From positions 682,001 through 746,000 of the forward strand of contig WHVD01000014.1 in the NCBI GenBank assembly GCA_015178975.1: DNA of 64,000 nt. Reading direction: 5' to 3'. This DNA comes from Hysterangium stoloniferum. Taxonomy: Eukaryota; Basidiomycota; Agaricomycetes; Hysterangiales; Hysterangiaceae. Made by a program: the position numbers and the translations under genes. Positions 12,020 to 22,454 of the stretch are shown here, one piece after another (within the stretch, counting starts at the first letter, position 1; each line of letters begins with the position of its first letter). Under the pieces are notes generated by a model. That model saw nothing but the letters and a program-made list of their open reading frames with translations, did no database searches and was not told the DNA's origin.

Positions 12020-12943
12020 CTAAGTTTCTCCCTCTACAACTTCTCCCTCCTCTCCGACCTCCGAACCCTCCTCCGCACCGACAGCCACCGATACCACACC
12101 ACCGACCTTCTCCGAAACCCCAATTTCATGCCCACCGCAACTCGAGACTTCCAAATACTGCTCAAGTTGACCACCGAGAGACTCGATAACACTGGTCTGT
12201 TTCTCCAGCCCGACGCCCAAGAATCGCAATTGCTCAGTTATGAGCCCTTGTTGTCGCAACATCTCATATCAGTACCGGCTCGTCTCCGAGAAGTAGGTCC
12301 GCATGAGGCGGTTTTGCTCTTCTAGAGCATCGGCCTGTCGCTCCTGGAATGAGCCATCGGCCCCCGGGAAAACACACCCAAGCTTCTGATCAGCGCACTC
12401 TTGACAAGTGCGGCCCCGACCATTGGTCCGGGGATGACAGGTTCGACCCCGTTTCGTGCACCGATTGCACTTGGGGTCATTTTCGGGCCCCGCCTTGGGG
12501 GCCTGCTTTTGTTTCTATAGAAAAAAATTATTTAGGAAGTTTTTTTTAGGAAACCGAACCCACCTTGGGGTTCGACGGCCCCGGTGCATCCTCCTCGTCC
12601 TCCTCTCCCTCTTCGTCATCGGACTCCGAAGGCGTTGCAGCCTTGCGCTAACAGATATTGTCAGTAAGGTTCGCAAAAGACACCAGAGCCGACTCACTTT
12701 TCCCTCCCGCTTCTTTTTCGCCGCCTCCTCCCGTGCCCGATCGGCCTCCTGCTGCTTGTTCTTTGCCAGCACTGCTTCCCAGTGCTTGCGCGTGGCCTCT
12801 TCTGCCACCTGTTTCTTTTCCTCGGCCTCGATGGCCGCCAACTCCTCCTTCTCTTTCCGCTCCTCCTCTTCACGCGCCTTTTTCTTCTGCTCGAGTATAC
12901 GCCGACGCTCCTTCGCGTTCGCCGTACCACTCGGCGCCGACAT
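12020..12943 (-). pseudogene. Antisense spliced gene with Zn2Cys6-type cluster inside the chromovirus
   Basis: Between pol and the 3' LTR, on the strand opposite to gag-pol. The first exon starts at ATG 12943 (MSAPSGTANAKERRR) and encodes a long Glu/Lys/Arg coiled coil. An intron with GTGAGT donor and TTAG acceptor follows, then an acidic exon (SDDEEGEEDEED), then a second intron (GTGGGT...CTATAG, about 49 bp). The last exon has C-X2-C-X6-C-X10-C-X2-C-X6-C with basic residues TKRGR between Cys2 and Cys3, which fits the Gal4-type Zn(II)2Cys6 consensus, then a helical tail. One in-frame TGA (12271-12269), probably from TGG, breaks this copy. Splicing is inferred from frame continuity. It could be a host-regulating or self-regulating factor carried by the element; function is unknown. 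Confidence 0.7.
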
Positions 12944-13170
12944 GGGCGCAACTGTTAACCTAACCGGGAAGGGCTTTGACCCCGAGCCTATGGTCATGAT
13001 GGTTAAAGGAAGGGAAGTGGAATTTCAAGCGCCAGGAACTCTCAAGCTTTTATATGCAAACTTTTGCCGAGTCACATGATGTTTGACACACCCAGCCGTA
13101 CCCGACAAGTTTTTACGTACGGGATCTAGATTTTCGGCCTCCTTGGGATTTCGGCCAAAAGGGGAGATAC

Positions 13171-13890
13171 TGTTACGACCGTGTCGCAACCCTATCGGCC
13201 CCGAGGTTATCGCCACTTGTTAACGTTTCAAGTCATCCTCTCGGAAACCATCGGCTCCGAAGCTGACGAATGTTTCGCGAAGATCAAACTCCATTTATGC
13301 CCACGTCAAATAACTCGTATTGTCTGGTCAAACTTTGATACGTCCCCTTTATTATGTTGATCCGTTCAATCTTATGTTTCGCATATGTCTATCTATATTT
13401 GTAGTCCTCGAACCATTTCCTTTTATCGTAATCCCGCTCTCGGTTATCATCGGCCTCCGAACTAATCATAAACTTCCCGTTCCTAGTCAAGCTTATTGTT
13501 AATACCGTGTTCCGCCCTTCTCCCCATTAGTATTTTCCAGACGCCTGTTACTTGTATATGAACCCGCTGTAATTGTAGTTACTAGACAATCAGAATATCG
13601 ACTCAGAATACCCTCATACACCTGTATCAGTCTCATACTAAGACTTCCCCCATCCGCCTTCGCGTGCGCTCGCCCACTCCCGGCCCCGACCCCTTGGCCC
13701 GACACCCGACTTGTCCTTCGATTCCGATCGGTATCACGCCAAAAGGTACTCACTAGGACTAGTCTTCGCCCGCCCGAAATTTAAGGACATCCTGCGGATA
13801 TTTGCGAGGGCGCAGCCCATAAGCTGAAGCCAAGTCCTTCCGATCGGTCCCTGTCGGCCACCGACATTAGTCAGTTTCTAGTTCTTAACA
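13171..13890 (+). repeat. 3' LTR of chromovirus
   Basis: 720 bp, TGTTA...TAACA, preceded by the purine-rich tract. It is followed by CTAAG, which does not match the sequence before the 5' LTR. Confidence 0.93.
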
Positions 13891-13916
13891 CTAAGCTTGA
13901 CACCCAAAGGTCCTTA

Positions 13917-14500
13917 TTACTCAGTGCGGGAGCAAATGCAGAGGGTTTTTGGCATTCATGGGAGCATTTCTGCATTCGCAGGAGTATTTTGGCACTGCAG
14001 GAGCATTGTGTGACATTTTATGACATGCACAGTCGTGACATTTGTCACATGTGGAGGTATTTTTGCACATGTGGGAGTATTTTGTCATGTGTATGGAGGT
14101 ATTTTATGATGCGCAGAGGTATTTTTACATGCACGGGAGTATTTTGACATACACGGGAGTATTATATCAGCGTGTGCAGAGGTATTTTGCAATGCCATGG
14201 GAGTATTTCTCACATTCATGGAACCAGTTCACACACTCTAATGGAGATATTTCCCACAACTCTCTCCCACACCATTCACATAAGTATTTCCCATGCTGTT
14301 CATGTAACCGTTTCCCATGCTGTTCACGGGATCATTTCCCACACTGCACACGGCCAAATTTCCCACCACCTTTCCGGATGAATTTCCCACACCCTGTGGA
14401 AGCATTTCCTGCCCCCCTCATGGAAGCATTTCATATGAGGTGTCCAGGTGAATTTCCCACACCCCTCACAGAAGCATTTTGATACCATTTCCCTGGAGCA
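13917..14500. repeat. Degenerate tandem repeats around GGGAGTATTTTG
   Basis: Units of about 25-35 bases containing GGGAGTATTTT or GGAGGTATTTT and ACATG/CACATG recur, drifting into a TTTCCCACA-type unit after 14240. ORFs across it are by-products of the repetition. Confidence 0.75.
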
Positions 14501-14549
14501 ATATTACATATGATTTCTGGGAAAATCTCAGTGAAATATCACAGAATAA

Positions 14550-14790
14550 TTAAGATAAAATACAATAAATGAAAATAAAATGTTTAAAAATAAAATAAAA
14601 TACATTAAATCGAAATAAAATACAGTAAATGAAAATAAAATGCTTGGAAATAAAATAAAATCAGAAAAATCCAAATAAAATACAAGAAATCAAAATAAAA
14701 TGTTTAAAAATGGAATAAAATGAATGAAAATAAAATGCAATAAATTAAAATAAAATAAACTATATCAAAATACAATACAATATATCAATG
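14550..14790. repeat. AT-rich AAATAAAAT tandem repeats
   Basis: Imperfect repeats of GAAAATAAAAT / AAATAAAATAC, about 240 bases, with nothing coding. Confidence 0.8.
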
Positions 14791-14929
14791 TTCAATCCAT
14801 GCTCTATTAAGGTTTCTTCAATGCCCATCAATTCTCAATCAATGGTGTATCAATGCTGTATCAATTTTAAATCAATTCCAGTAGAATCAACTCAATTTCT
14901 ACTCAGAACTGTACTGTTACTTCTTCTGA

Positions 14930-15665
14930 AACTATTGCTTTTTTGAAACCATTACTCCTTTTGAAACCATTGCTCCCTTTGAAAGTGTTGCTCCTTTTGT
15001 ACACATTGTTCCTTTTGAAACCATTGTTCCATTTGTGATATTTCTTTCTGTCTTTTGTAATGCCTTTTCTAATGGTTTCCGTTCTTTAACCAGTTTCCAT
15101 TCTTACACTTTTGTAACCATTGTTCCTTTTGTAGCTGTGATTCCTTTTGTGACCTTTGTTTCTATTTGTGACTGTTGATTTTTTTTTGTAACCATTGTTT
15201 TCGTTTGTGAACATTAATTTCTTTTGTGACCTTTGATTTCTTTTGTGACCGTTGATTTCTTTTGTGACCATTGACTTCTTTTGTGACTATTGATTTCTTT
15301 TGTGACTGTTGATTTCTTTTGTAACCTTTGTTTTCTTTTGTGACTGTTAATTTCTTTTGTACCCAGTGATTTCTTTTGTAACTGTTGTTGTCTTTCTTTG
15401 TAATGGGTGTTTCCTTTTTAACTGTTGTTTTCTTTTGTAATGGGGCTTCCTTTGTAATGGGTGTTTCCTTTTTAACTGTTGTTTTCTTTTGTAACGGGCG
15501 CTTCCTTTGTAAGGGGGTTTCCTTTGTAATGGGTGTTTCTTTTGTAACTGTTGTTTCCTTTTGTAATGGGTGTTTCTTTGTAACCATTGTTTCTTTTTGT
15601 AATAGGTATTTCTTTTGTAACCATTGTTTCCTTCCTTTGGAATGGGTGTTTCCTTTGTAATGGAT
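14930..15665. repeat. 20-bp minisatellite (TTCTTTTGTGACCRTTGAT family)
   Basis: A motif with TTCTTTTGTGAC recurs about every 20 bases between 15130 and 15380, flanked by related TTTTGAAACCATTGC units to the left and TTTCCTTTGTAATGGGTG units to the right. The minus strand is open over much of it only because stop triplets are absent from the unit. Confidence 0.82.
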
Positions 15666-15679
15666 GTTTCCTCTGAACA

Positions 15680-15875
15680 CTTTCTGTTCTAACATGACTT
15701 TCCATTCTAACATGACTTTCCGTTCTAATGTGACTTTCCATTCTAACATGACTTTCCCTTCCAATGTGATGTCCCTTTCTAATGTGACTTTCCCTTCTAA
15801 TGTGACTTTCCCTTCTAATGTGACTTTCCCTTCTAATGTGACTTCCCTTTCTAATGTGACTTTCCCTTCTAATGC
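15680..15875. repeat. 18-bp minisatellite (TTCTAATGTGACTTTCCC)
   Basis: About eleven near-identical 18-base units in a row, directly after the 20-bp array. Confidence 0.85.
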
Positions 15876-16039
15876 CCACAATGGCACCCCGGTTACAGTC
15901 ACACACATTGTCACATGTTGCCAGGCATGATGCGCCATTCAATGCGCATTCATGACATAATGCACTCAGTTGCTGACACACCTGGTCCCACGACACACCA
16001 TTCATGCGCTTCATGACAAAATGCATTCCGTGCACGACA

Positions 16040-16385
16040 CACCACCTCACTCACATTGCACAACTGGGTGCATTACATCACAAATGCACGCATTCAAACA
16101 CAATGTGCCATGCCCATTTGCATGCATGCATGGGTGTTGCCAGATGCACACCACATTGCATTCATGCCACCTCACTCACACTGTGCAACCGGGCGTATTA
16201 CATCACAAATGCGCGCATGCAAATACAACATGCCACACCCATTTGCGTGCATATGGTGATGCATGGGAAGACGTGCCCTCACACTTGCGCAACTGGGCAC
16301 ATTACCTCACGAATGTGCACATGCAAATACAATGTGCCGCACCCATTCGTGTGGGTGTGCGGGTGTTGCCAAACACCTACTGGGC
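16040..16385. repeat. Three ~100-130 bp direct repeats
   Basis: Units beginning GCAACTGGGTGCATTACATC and containing CAAATGC(A/G)CGCATGCAAATAC followed by a CCATTTGCGTG-like end occur near 16060, 16185 and 16288. Confidence 0.75.
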
Positions 16386-16399
16386 ACATTATGTGTGAA

Positions 16400-17229
16400 G
16401 GGTCCATTGCGTCTGTCAATCCATGTTACGGTGTTAAAAGAAATTACAATAAATTTCAGAAGAATCAAAATCAATACCAGAAAAGATACTAAGATTATGG
16501 GAAATGGAAGTCAATCTGAAATATCTGTAAACCTTCAAATCTTAGTCAATTCTAATTAATTCCAATTAAGCTCAAGTAAATTCCAGTAAATTCAGTTATA
16601 CACCATTGTTAAACTGTTCTATTCCTGACCATTCTGTTACGACTCTTATTCCATCCTCATTGATATTTTGGAATGATTTTAAATGTACAGCACCCAGTGT
16701 AATTACCAGAAGCTTGGGACACTAAGAGTTATGAAGAACTAAATCATGGAAAGGGCAAAAACTGAGGCAACAGATATAACAGTACTATTAAGAACCAAGA
16801 CTCAAGTCTATTGGCCCCTCACATAACTATTCAGGTGCTCCCAAAGTTCAAAGACTGGGATTAAATAAACTCAATGGGGGTCCAGAAATGACCATATACT
16901 TTAAAATAAATGAAGGTATTATTCCATAAGCTTCTATAAATGAGAGGGGGATTCTAAATGGGTATTCTGAGTCAATGTTTAAAGTGAAGGGTAATAGTAT
17001 ACAAGATAGGATTTTATACTAATGTAAATGGAAGCATGGAGGACTGAAAATGGTGATTTTATATTAACAGGACACAGGAAATTAGGGAAATGGAACTAAA
17101 TATGATGTAGCAAAAGTATTCTAAAAGGTGTGAGGTACCAAATAACACTTATACATGGAATGGATAAAAAGAGAGCATCAGAAACAGAGACAGAACAGAA
17201 TCCCTAAAGGGGTAATTTACAACAAAACA
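16400..17229. other. AT-rich region without a recognisable gene
   Basis: No coding signal or strong repeat. Stop codons are frequent in all frames. Confidence 0.45.
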
Positions 17230-17455
17230 GGTTTTGGGATGCTGAGGAGGTGGTACCATGTTCTGGGGACTCTGATGTTGGGGTGCCAGAGGGTTACAAG
17301 GGTAAGAACAAGTTGTGGAGGCTGAAAGATAGGATGTCAATATAAACCAAGTGTTGGGGTCCCAAGGTGGTGGCTCCATGGTCTAAGGCACTGATGTTGG
17401 GATCCTGGAAAGGTTATCAAGGTAAAACCAAGTTGTGGGGGCCTGAAAGGGTGAG
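17230..17455. repeat. Two tandem ~123-bp units
   Basis: A unit with CTGATGTTGGG, GGTTA(C/T)(A/C)AAGGTAA and AAGTTGTGG...CTGAAAG occurs at about 17231 and again at about 17354, diverged. Confidence 0.7.
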
Positions 17456-17756
17456 GATCCTAACAATGGTGAAGTGATGCAAGAAATACATAATGGAATG
17501 CCATCAGAAGGAAAATGGGATGGAGTGGCTAGAAAATGAAGTCATTATGTATGTATGTAAGTGGGTGAGTTGTCAGTACATGGTCATCAGAGATGTTGTA
17601 TCAGAAATACCAATATCAGGATGCCAGAGTATAGGTTGAAAGCACACATAGGGGTCCAAATGACAGTTCCTAACAGGTAGGTTCTAACTCAATATTTGAA
17701 CTGGAGATTAGTAGAATATAAGACAATAATTTATACTAAAATATTTAATGACAGAC

Positions 17757-18306
17757 AGATGAGTAGAAGGGGAGTATGAATGAGAAGGGGAGTATGAATG
17801 AGAAGGGGAGTATAAATGAGAAGGGGAGTATGAATGAGAAGGGAGTATAAATGAGAAGGGGAGTATGAATAAGAAGGGGAGTATAAATGAGAAGGGGAGT
17901 ATGAATGAGAAGGGGAGTATAAATGAGAAGGGGAGTATGAATGAGAAGGGGAGTATAAATGAGAAGGGGAGTATAAATGAGAAGGGGAGTATAAATGAGA
18001 AGGGGAGTATAAATGAGAAGGGGAGTATGAATGAGAAGGGGAGTATGAATGAGAAGGGGAGTATAAATGAGAAGGGGAGTATAAATGAGAAGGGGAGTAT
18101 AAATGAGAAGGGGAGTATAAATGAGAAGGGGAGTATAAATGAGAAGGGGAGTATAAATGAGAAGGGGAGTATAAATGAGAAGGGGAGTATAAATGAGAAG
18201 GGGAGTATAAATGAGAAGGGGAGTATAAATGAGAAGGGGAGTATAAATGAGAAGGGGAGTATAAATGAGAAGGGGAGTATAAATGAGAAGGGGAGTATAA
18301 ATGAGA
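17757..18306. repeat. 18-bp minisatellite, about 30 copies (GAGAAGGGGAGTATAAAT)
   Basis: Very regular head-to-tail array with two main variants (TATAAAT, TATGAAT) and one 17-base unit near 17840 that shifts the phase. The unit is a multiple of three with no stop in several frames, so ORFs of 170-250 codons run through it on both strands. I treat them as artefacts. The homogeneity implies recent expansion. Confidence 0.95.
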
Positions 18307-18399
18307 ATAAATGGGAAGCTGGAACATACAGAAGCCCTCAATATGACATGGTCATAGAAGGTAATACAAACTACTGATGTAGTGAAAAAATATATTATT

Positions 18400-18600
18400 A
18401 TTGATCCACCAGGTCGCGAAGCGACCGAGTAAAGTTGTGGGGCGGTAGCATGGTGGGGGCTTGCCCCCCACGGGTCACAGCCTTGTAAATGCATAGGGGG
18501 TCTCATGCGTAAGGGATTATATACTCAGAACAAGAGCGGGTAATAATGACCCCGGTCACTATACGACCCCGACTGCTCACTTTACCCAAAAATCTAACAG
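18400..18600. repeat. Short hairpins plus a dispersed repeat shared with 50.7-50.95 kb
   Basis: Two short palindromes (GGTCGCGAAGCGACC and GGGGGCTTGCCCCCC) are followed by a segment with GGGGGTCTCATGCGTA and AACAAGAGCGGGTAATAATG that recurs, with an extra insert, at about 50690-50955 (TAATAATGACCCC, CCCAAAAATCTAACA). Confidence 0.65.
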
Positions 18601-20000
18601 AGGTATACAAAGGTAGATGGGCCTTCAATTTCACTGGTCATAACCAGAAGTCTAAGCGTAGCTAATCGTGAGTAGGTTTGGTGGTATGACGGGAATTATT
18701 CAGGCGAACGGGTCATATGGGTTTGACAACGGGGTCCAGAGGTCCACGTGTATCGCAAAGTTGTCTGTCTGCAATCAGTCCCTGTATATAACATACAGAG
18801 GATGTTTACTTGGAATATTTGACCTGAATCGGAGAATATTTTGCAACAACATTTGCATTGAAATGTTGATGAAACATCCGGCGTTGTCGTCACCACATAG
18901 TTCCATACCGCATGAATGCCATTAAATGTTTTCGGCCTGACCTGCAGCACTTCCAGCGAGAATATATGAGCCAGAGTCTGCTTGAAGACGCACATATTCA
19001 GCGAGTGGGTATTTCGGCTCACTACCTGTCAGCTCTCCAGCAGTGTGTACATAAATGTATTTCCTCTTTGTGGTTCTGTACTAGGACGAGGCAGTTAATA
19101 ACGGGGTCTTGAATATCCTATGCTATGTGGTCCAAACTTATACCAAGAAAATCTGCCGGTTTCCCATCATTTTCTCGCCATTTTCCTACAAAGAGAACTT
19201 TCAATTGGGTAAGTGATGCTAACAATTGGGTAAGTGATGCTAACAATTGGGTTGTTATATTATTAGATAGCATCGAAATCGTTCAATGGGGAAATATTGA
19301 TATTTTGAAATTTGTCTTTTGTCCTATATGTTGAAATGCAACCTTCGATCCGGCAAAATATCGTGTTAAGTATGGAGAAAGGTGAAAGCTTTTTTGACAC
19401 GTGATCGATTATCTGGTCAAATTATGTACTGAACTCCGCCTGCGTCAAATTTCTCCATTGGTCAGAGTGACAAAAGGCATATATGTGAAGGTTGTCGAGA
19501 TTTTTTAATATTTGTGTTGGAAGCACATTAAGGACGGTTCCAATTTGCTGTGTTTTCTTTGTGGTTATAATATATTAGCAGGTAGTATATTCAATGTAGT
19601 CGATGGACTCTCGACTATGAAACTTTGCAGTAGTTTGCCGCCTCGCCGACTCCTGATCTATGTTGTGTCAACAATTCCCATGTATTGGACAGATGCTACA
19701 CCACAGGCCACAATCATCAGTAAGCAATATCTGATGTTGTACTGTTCAGAATGTTTTCGCCCTCTCTTGTCCTAAATCTGACATGTAATTTTGATTCACA
19801 TAACTCCGAACCGATAAAATTTCGTGGGCCCTCTAAATCTTCTCAGAAATACGTTGACCCGTGACGAACCTTCTGTTCTTGAAAGCTGCAAAGGTCAATG
19901 TTAGCCCGGTTGAGGTCAAGCCTTTCATCGATCATAACGACGAGACTGCTTTGAGTTTGATATACTATGATTAATATGAAATATAAGATTACTGGGTGTG

Positions 20001-20789
20001 CTAGTTCTCTTCATGACCATCCCCCTTCTGTCCACGTTTGACCTCCCGATTTTTGAGGTCTTGCTCCACCCCACTCTGCACCGCCATCTCCGCTGCTCGC
20101 TCGTTATCGCTCTCTGAGAGATCTGGGTGTTCCGGGTGACTATATCCAATTTCCTTACAAAGTTGGACATAGGTGCGAATGATCAGTGATTTCAGGTGTG
20201 CACACTCTGCGCACCCCTCCTGACGCCCCGCTCCCGTGCCGCAATCTTTGCAACAGAAAAATTGGGAACACTGCGGACTGGACATCATGTGATTTCGGAC
20301 CTCCCGTGATGTCAGGAAACTTTCGTTACAGGCAGGACAGAAGTCACTGAGATATTTTTGGGCGCTTTTATGCTTTTTGTGTGTATTGATGATGGAGGCA
20401 TCCCGAAGTTTCAGGCGCCACCTGCGGATGGCCCACAACTGATCCCGGATGTGCACCATCCAGTGTTTAAATGGACTGCGCAAATAAGTGGAACGGTAAC
20501 AAGGCACCGGGGTGCTGTATTTAGGCCCATATGGGCAAGGAATTTTCGACGGGTGTGGGGATATGCGGCCCTGGGTGGGAAAGCTTTGGAGGGACGAGGA
20601 TGATGTTGGCGGTAGACCATGGGGAAAGATAGAAGCAACCTCAGCGGGTGAATTCCCGCCAATCCGCTGGTTGCCGGGGCTCCCGTGTCCGCGGACAGGA
20701 AGGCCATCGCCTCCTGCCGACAGTTCAGGACCTAGGTTGTAACTTTGTGGGTTGGCGGAGGAGCTCCTGTTGGTGTATTTCATTTGCAC
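20001..20789 (-). CDS. Two-finger zinc-binding-like protein (262 aa), unrecognised family
   Basis: An intact 262-codon ORF with a Pro/Ser-rich N-terminus. A first candidate metal site lies near residues 86-118 (CPYGPKY, a second Cys, then HWMVH), followed by a basic stretch (RRWRLKLR). A second site near residues 149-176 reads CPAC...H...SPQC, followed by FFCCKDCG...CAEC. The C-terminus is charged. The same architecture (CP-aromatic-G, C, HW..H, then C...H...SPxC..FF and a GY-P segment) occurs in the ORF at 26554-27228. I do not recognise the family; a DNA-binding or transposon-associated role is only a guess. It lies in a duplicated unit, and the second copy (23.4-23.8 kb) has lost the finger part by deletion. 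Confidence 0.55.
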   Translation of the reverse strand: MQMKYTNRSSSANPQSYNLGPELSAGGDGLPVRGHGSPGNQRIGGNSPAEVASIFPHGLPPTSSSSLQSFPTQGRISPHPSKIPCPYGPKYSTPVPCYRSTYLRSPFKHWMVHIRDQLWAIRRWRLKLRDASIINTHKKHKSAQKYLSDFCPACNESFLTSREVRNHMMSSPQCSQFFCCKDCGTGAGRQEGCAECAHLKSLIIRTYVQLCKEIGYSHPEHPDLSESDNERAAEMAVQSGVEQDLKNREVKRGQKGDGHEEN

Positions 20790-20799
20790 TGTTCCATTT

Positions 20800-21620
20800 A
20801 CGTATAATAAAATAATGTCTACCTTTGCTCCCCATCAACCCAAGGAAGAGCCGCTGGCCAGTGTGGCGTCTGTTGTGCTAAAAACTGGTGCACATAAGCC
20901 GGATTAGACGCCAAACTACACCACAGACCACAGTCATCACTAGGTGGATTGTGAGCCTCAAGTAACGGCAGTCGTACCTGAGAGAACGACCTGGAGTTGA
21001 AAACGCGGGAGCAGCGTCACTGCTACCCGGATTTTCGAGAGATGCCAGGTTAGTAGTCATTGAACCACTGACGGCCACCGTGGAATTAGAAACTCTGAGT
21101 TTTGAGTGCAATTGAATTTTAATGATACATCCAGCCTAAGCTTATATTTTACATACCCATTCCATCCAGCGAGTGACGAATATGAAGAAATATAGGCCTC
21201 CTGCATCCCGGTCGGATGTGCTGTCCTGTAAGGAGATTGTGTCCGATTTGGAGAATAATACGTGTTGTTATAGCAATAAACTCACTGAAACTCATTACCA
21301 TGTGTGGAAGAATAAGGAAATGTAGGTGGGACAGTTCCGAATTGCTCATCGTAATCCTCGATAGTCACTTGCGAGAAGGACGGTTCTCTAACACGGGGAA
21401 TGAACCTTGAATGTGAAATCATTAGACCTAACAAAGCAATCGGTAGTTCTGGACTCACGATCCATAGTCAAATACCTGGTTACCGCCGCGAATGTCCACG
21501 AGCCCACCACGAGTGTATCCATGAGGAGGGACCACAGGGACACCACTGAAGCCCATAGGATGACCTTCAGCTGCCGAGCTGTGCCGACAATAATATGCAC
21601 AGATGTTGCTCACTCATAAT
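20800..21620 (-). pseudogene. Possible degenerate upstream exons within repeat copy A
   Basis: Minus-strand open pieces (21111-20878, 21349-21149, 21600-21388) recur in copy B (to 26228) with similar peptide text, including AAVTRYLTMDRESRTTDC. Some pieces are hydrophobic. They may be exons of a gene that once lay in this unit, but I could not assemble a continuous frame. Confidence 0.3.
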
Positions 21621-22454
21621 GACCCCTCTGTTCTCGCCCTATAAAGGGTGGGTCTGTCATGAGTGAAATTCCATCCGACACGGCAGTCCTACAGCAAAAT
21701 AATAGATAAACGCAGACTTAAAAGTCGTTGTAAACGCAACGCACGTATGGTCGAGGTCGATAGCACTCGTGGGTGGATTCTCACTGGAACCCACATCACT
21801 ATATGAGGACAACTGTTGACAAACAAATCTTGACAATGACCGAGTGAGCTCACAGATGGGACAAGCATGAAGGAGAGAAGGCGTGTGCAGGGCGAGTGGA
21901 CACAATGTCACCGTCAAATGCATTATCCATGCTTTTTAAGATAGGAGATAAACTGAACAGTCAGTGGGACGTGGATTGCAAAACGCTTCGGTGGAAACGT
22001 AGTGGTATCGTCACCGATTCTATCAGAAAACTTATATAAAAAATGACATAGTTTTGTTGTTACTTGTGGATTTGTAAACCAACATCGCGTCGCAGCCGTT
22101 GTATTGGCCCCGCCACGAACCCTCGCCTAAGGTGAATGAATCGTCACGGGCGGTATTTGACAGGCTGGCCCGGAAATTCGACTATTCTAAGTTGAGCTAA
22201 CCATATCTCATTCAGAGCCTGTCATGCAACCAGACCGGAATTAAGGAAACAGATCGTATTCGGATTCCAGGCAATTCCCGCATAGCAGGTTGATAAATGA
22301 ATATGCTTGCCTGTCCCATCAAACTTCTTTACCCAACACGCGAAATGTCTCCTCCACATTTGGGAATGTTGAATTCAAGTCATCGCGTTCAACGCCAGTG
22401 AATCACACCCAATGCACATCAAATGTATTGAGTGAGCGAGTCAAGCGCAAGACT
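21621..22454. other. Spacer between repeat copies
   Basis: No recognisable gene. ORFs on both strands are short and featureless. Confidence 0.4.

Larger units (their letters stand above)
6176..13890 (+). mobile_element. Near full-length Ty3/gypsy chromovirus (7.7 kb)
   Basis: The order is 5' LTR, gag (6934-8232), pol with PR-RT-RNase H-INT-chromodomain (8250-11920), an antisense spliced ORF (12020-12943), a purine-rich tract (about 13156-13167, AAAAGGGGAGA) and 3' LTR. The C-terminal chromodomain places it among chromoviruses. Pol is interrupted by three TGA stops and two frameshifts, so this copy is not autonomous. A solo LTR of the same family lies at 38688-39410. The flanks of the two LTRs differ, suggesting recombination after insertion. 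Confidence 0.92.
19025..21620. repeat. Dispersed repeat unit, copy A
   Basis: Starting at CAGCTCTCCAGCAGTGTGTA, this unit is repeated in direct orientation at about 22455-26220. Copy A retains a ~520-base block (19945-20465) that copy B lacks, which carries the zinc-binding half of the ORF at 20001-20789. Copy A also has a 21-base duplication (AATTGGGTAAGTGATGCTAAC) near 19205. Copy A lacks the 1.3-kb TIR element found in copy B and is therefore its empty site. Confidence 0.8.

Noticed and set aside
12456..13079. Plus-strand 207-codon ORF rich in Ser/Phe/Arg
   Set aside because: Antisense reading of the coiled-coil exon of the minus-strand Zn2Cys6-type gene.
15162..16050. Lys/Thr-rich minus-strand ORFs of 190-258 codons
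   Set aside because: They follow the 18- and 20-bp minisatellites; peptide repeats mirror the DNA unit.
17757..18306. Possible CRISPR array
   Set aside because: Units are contiguous without unique spacers, and the organism is a fungus.
17745..18506. ORFs of 170-253 codons through the 18-bp array
   Set aside because: The unit is a multiple of three and lacks stops in several frames, so both strands are open automatically; no start context or domain.
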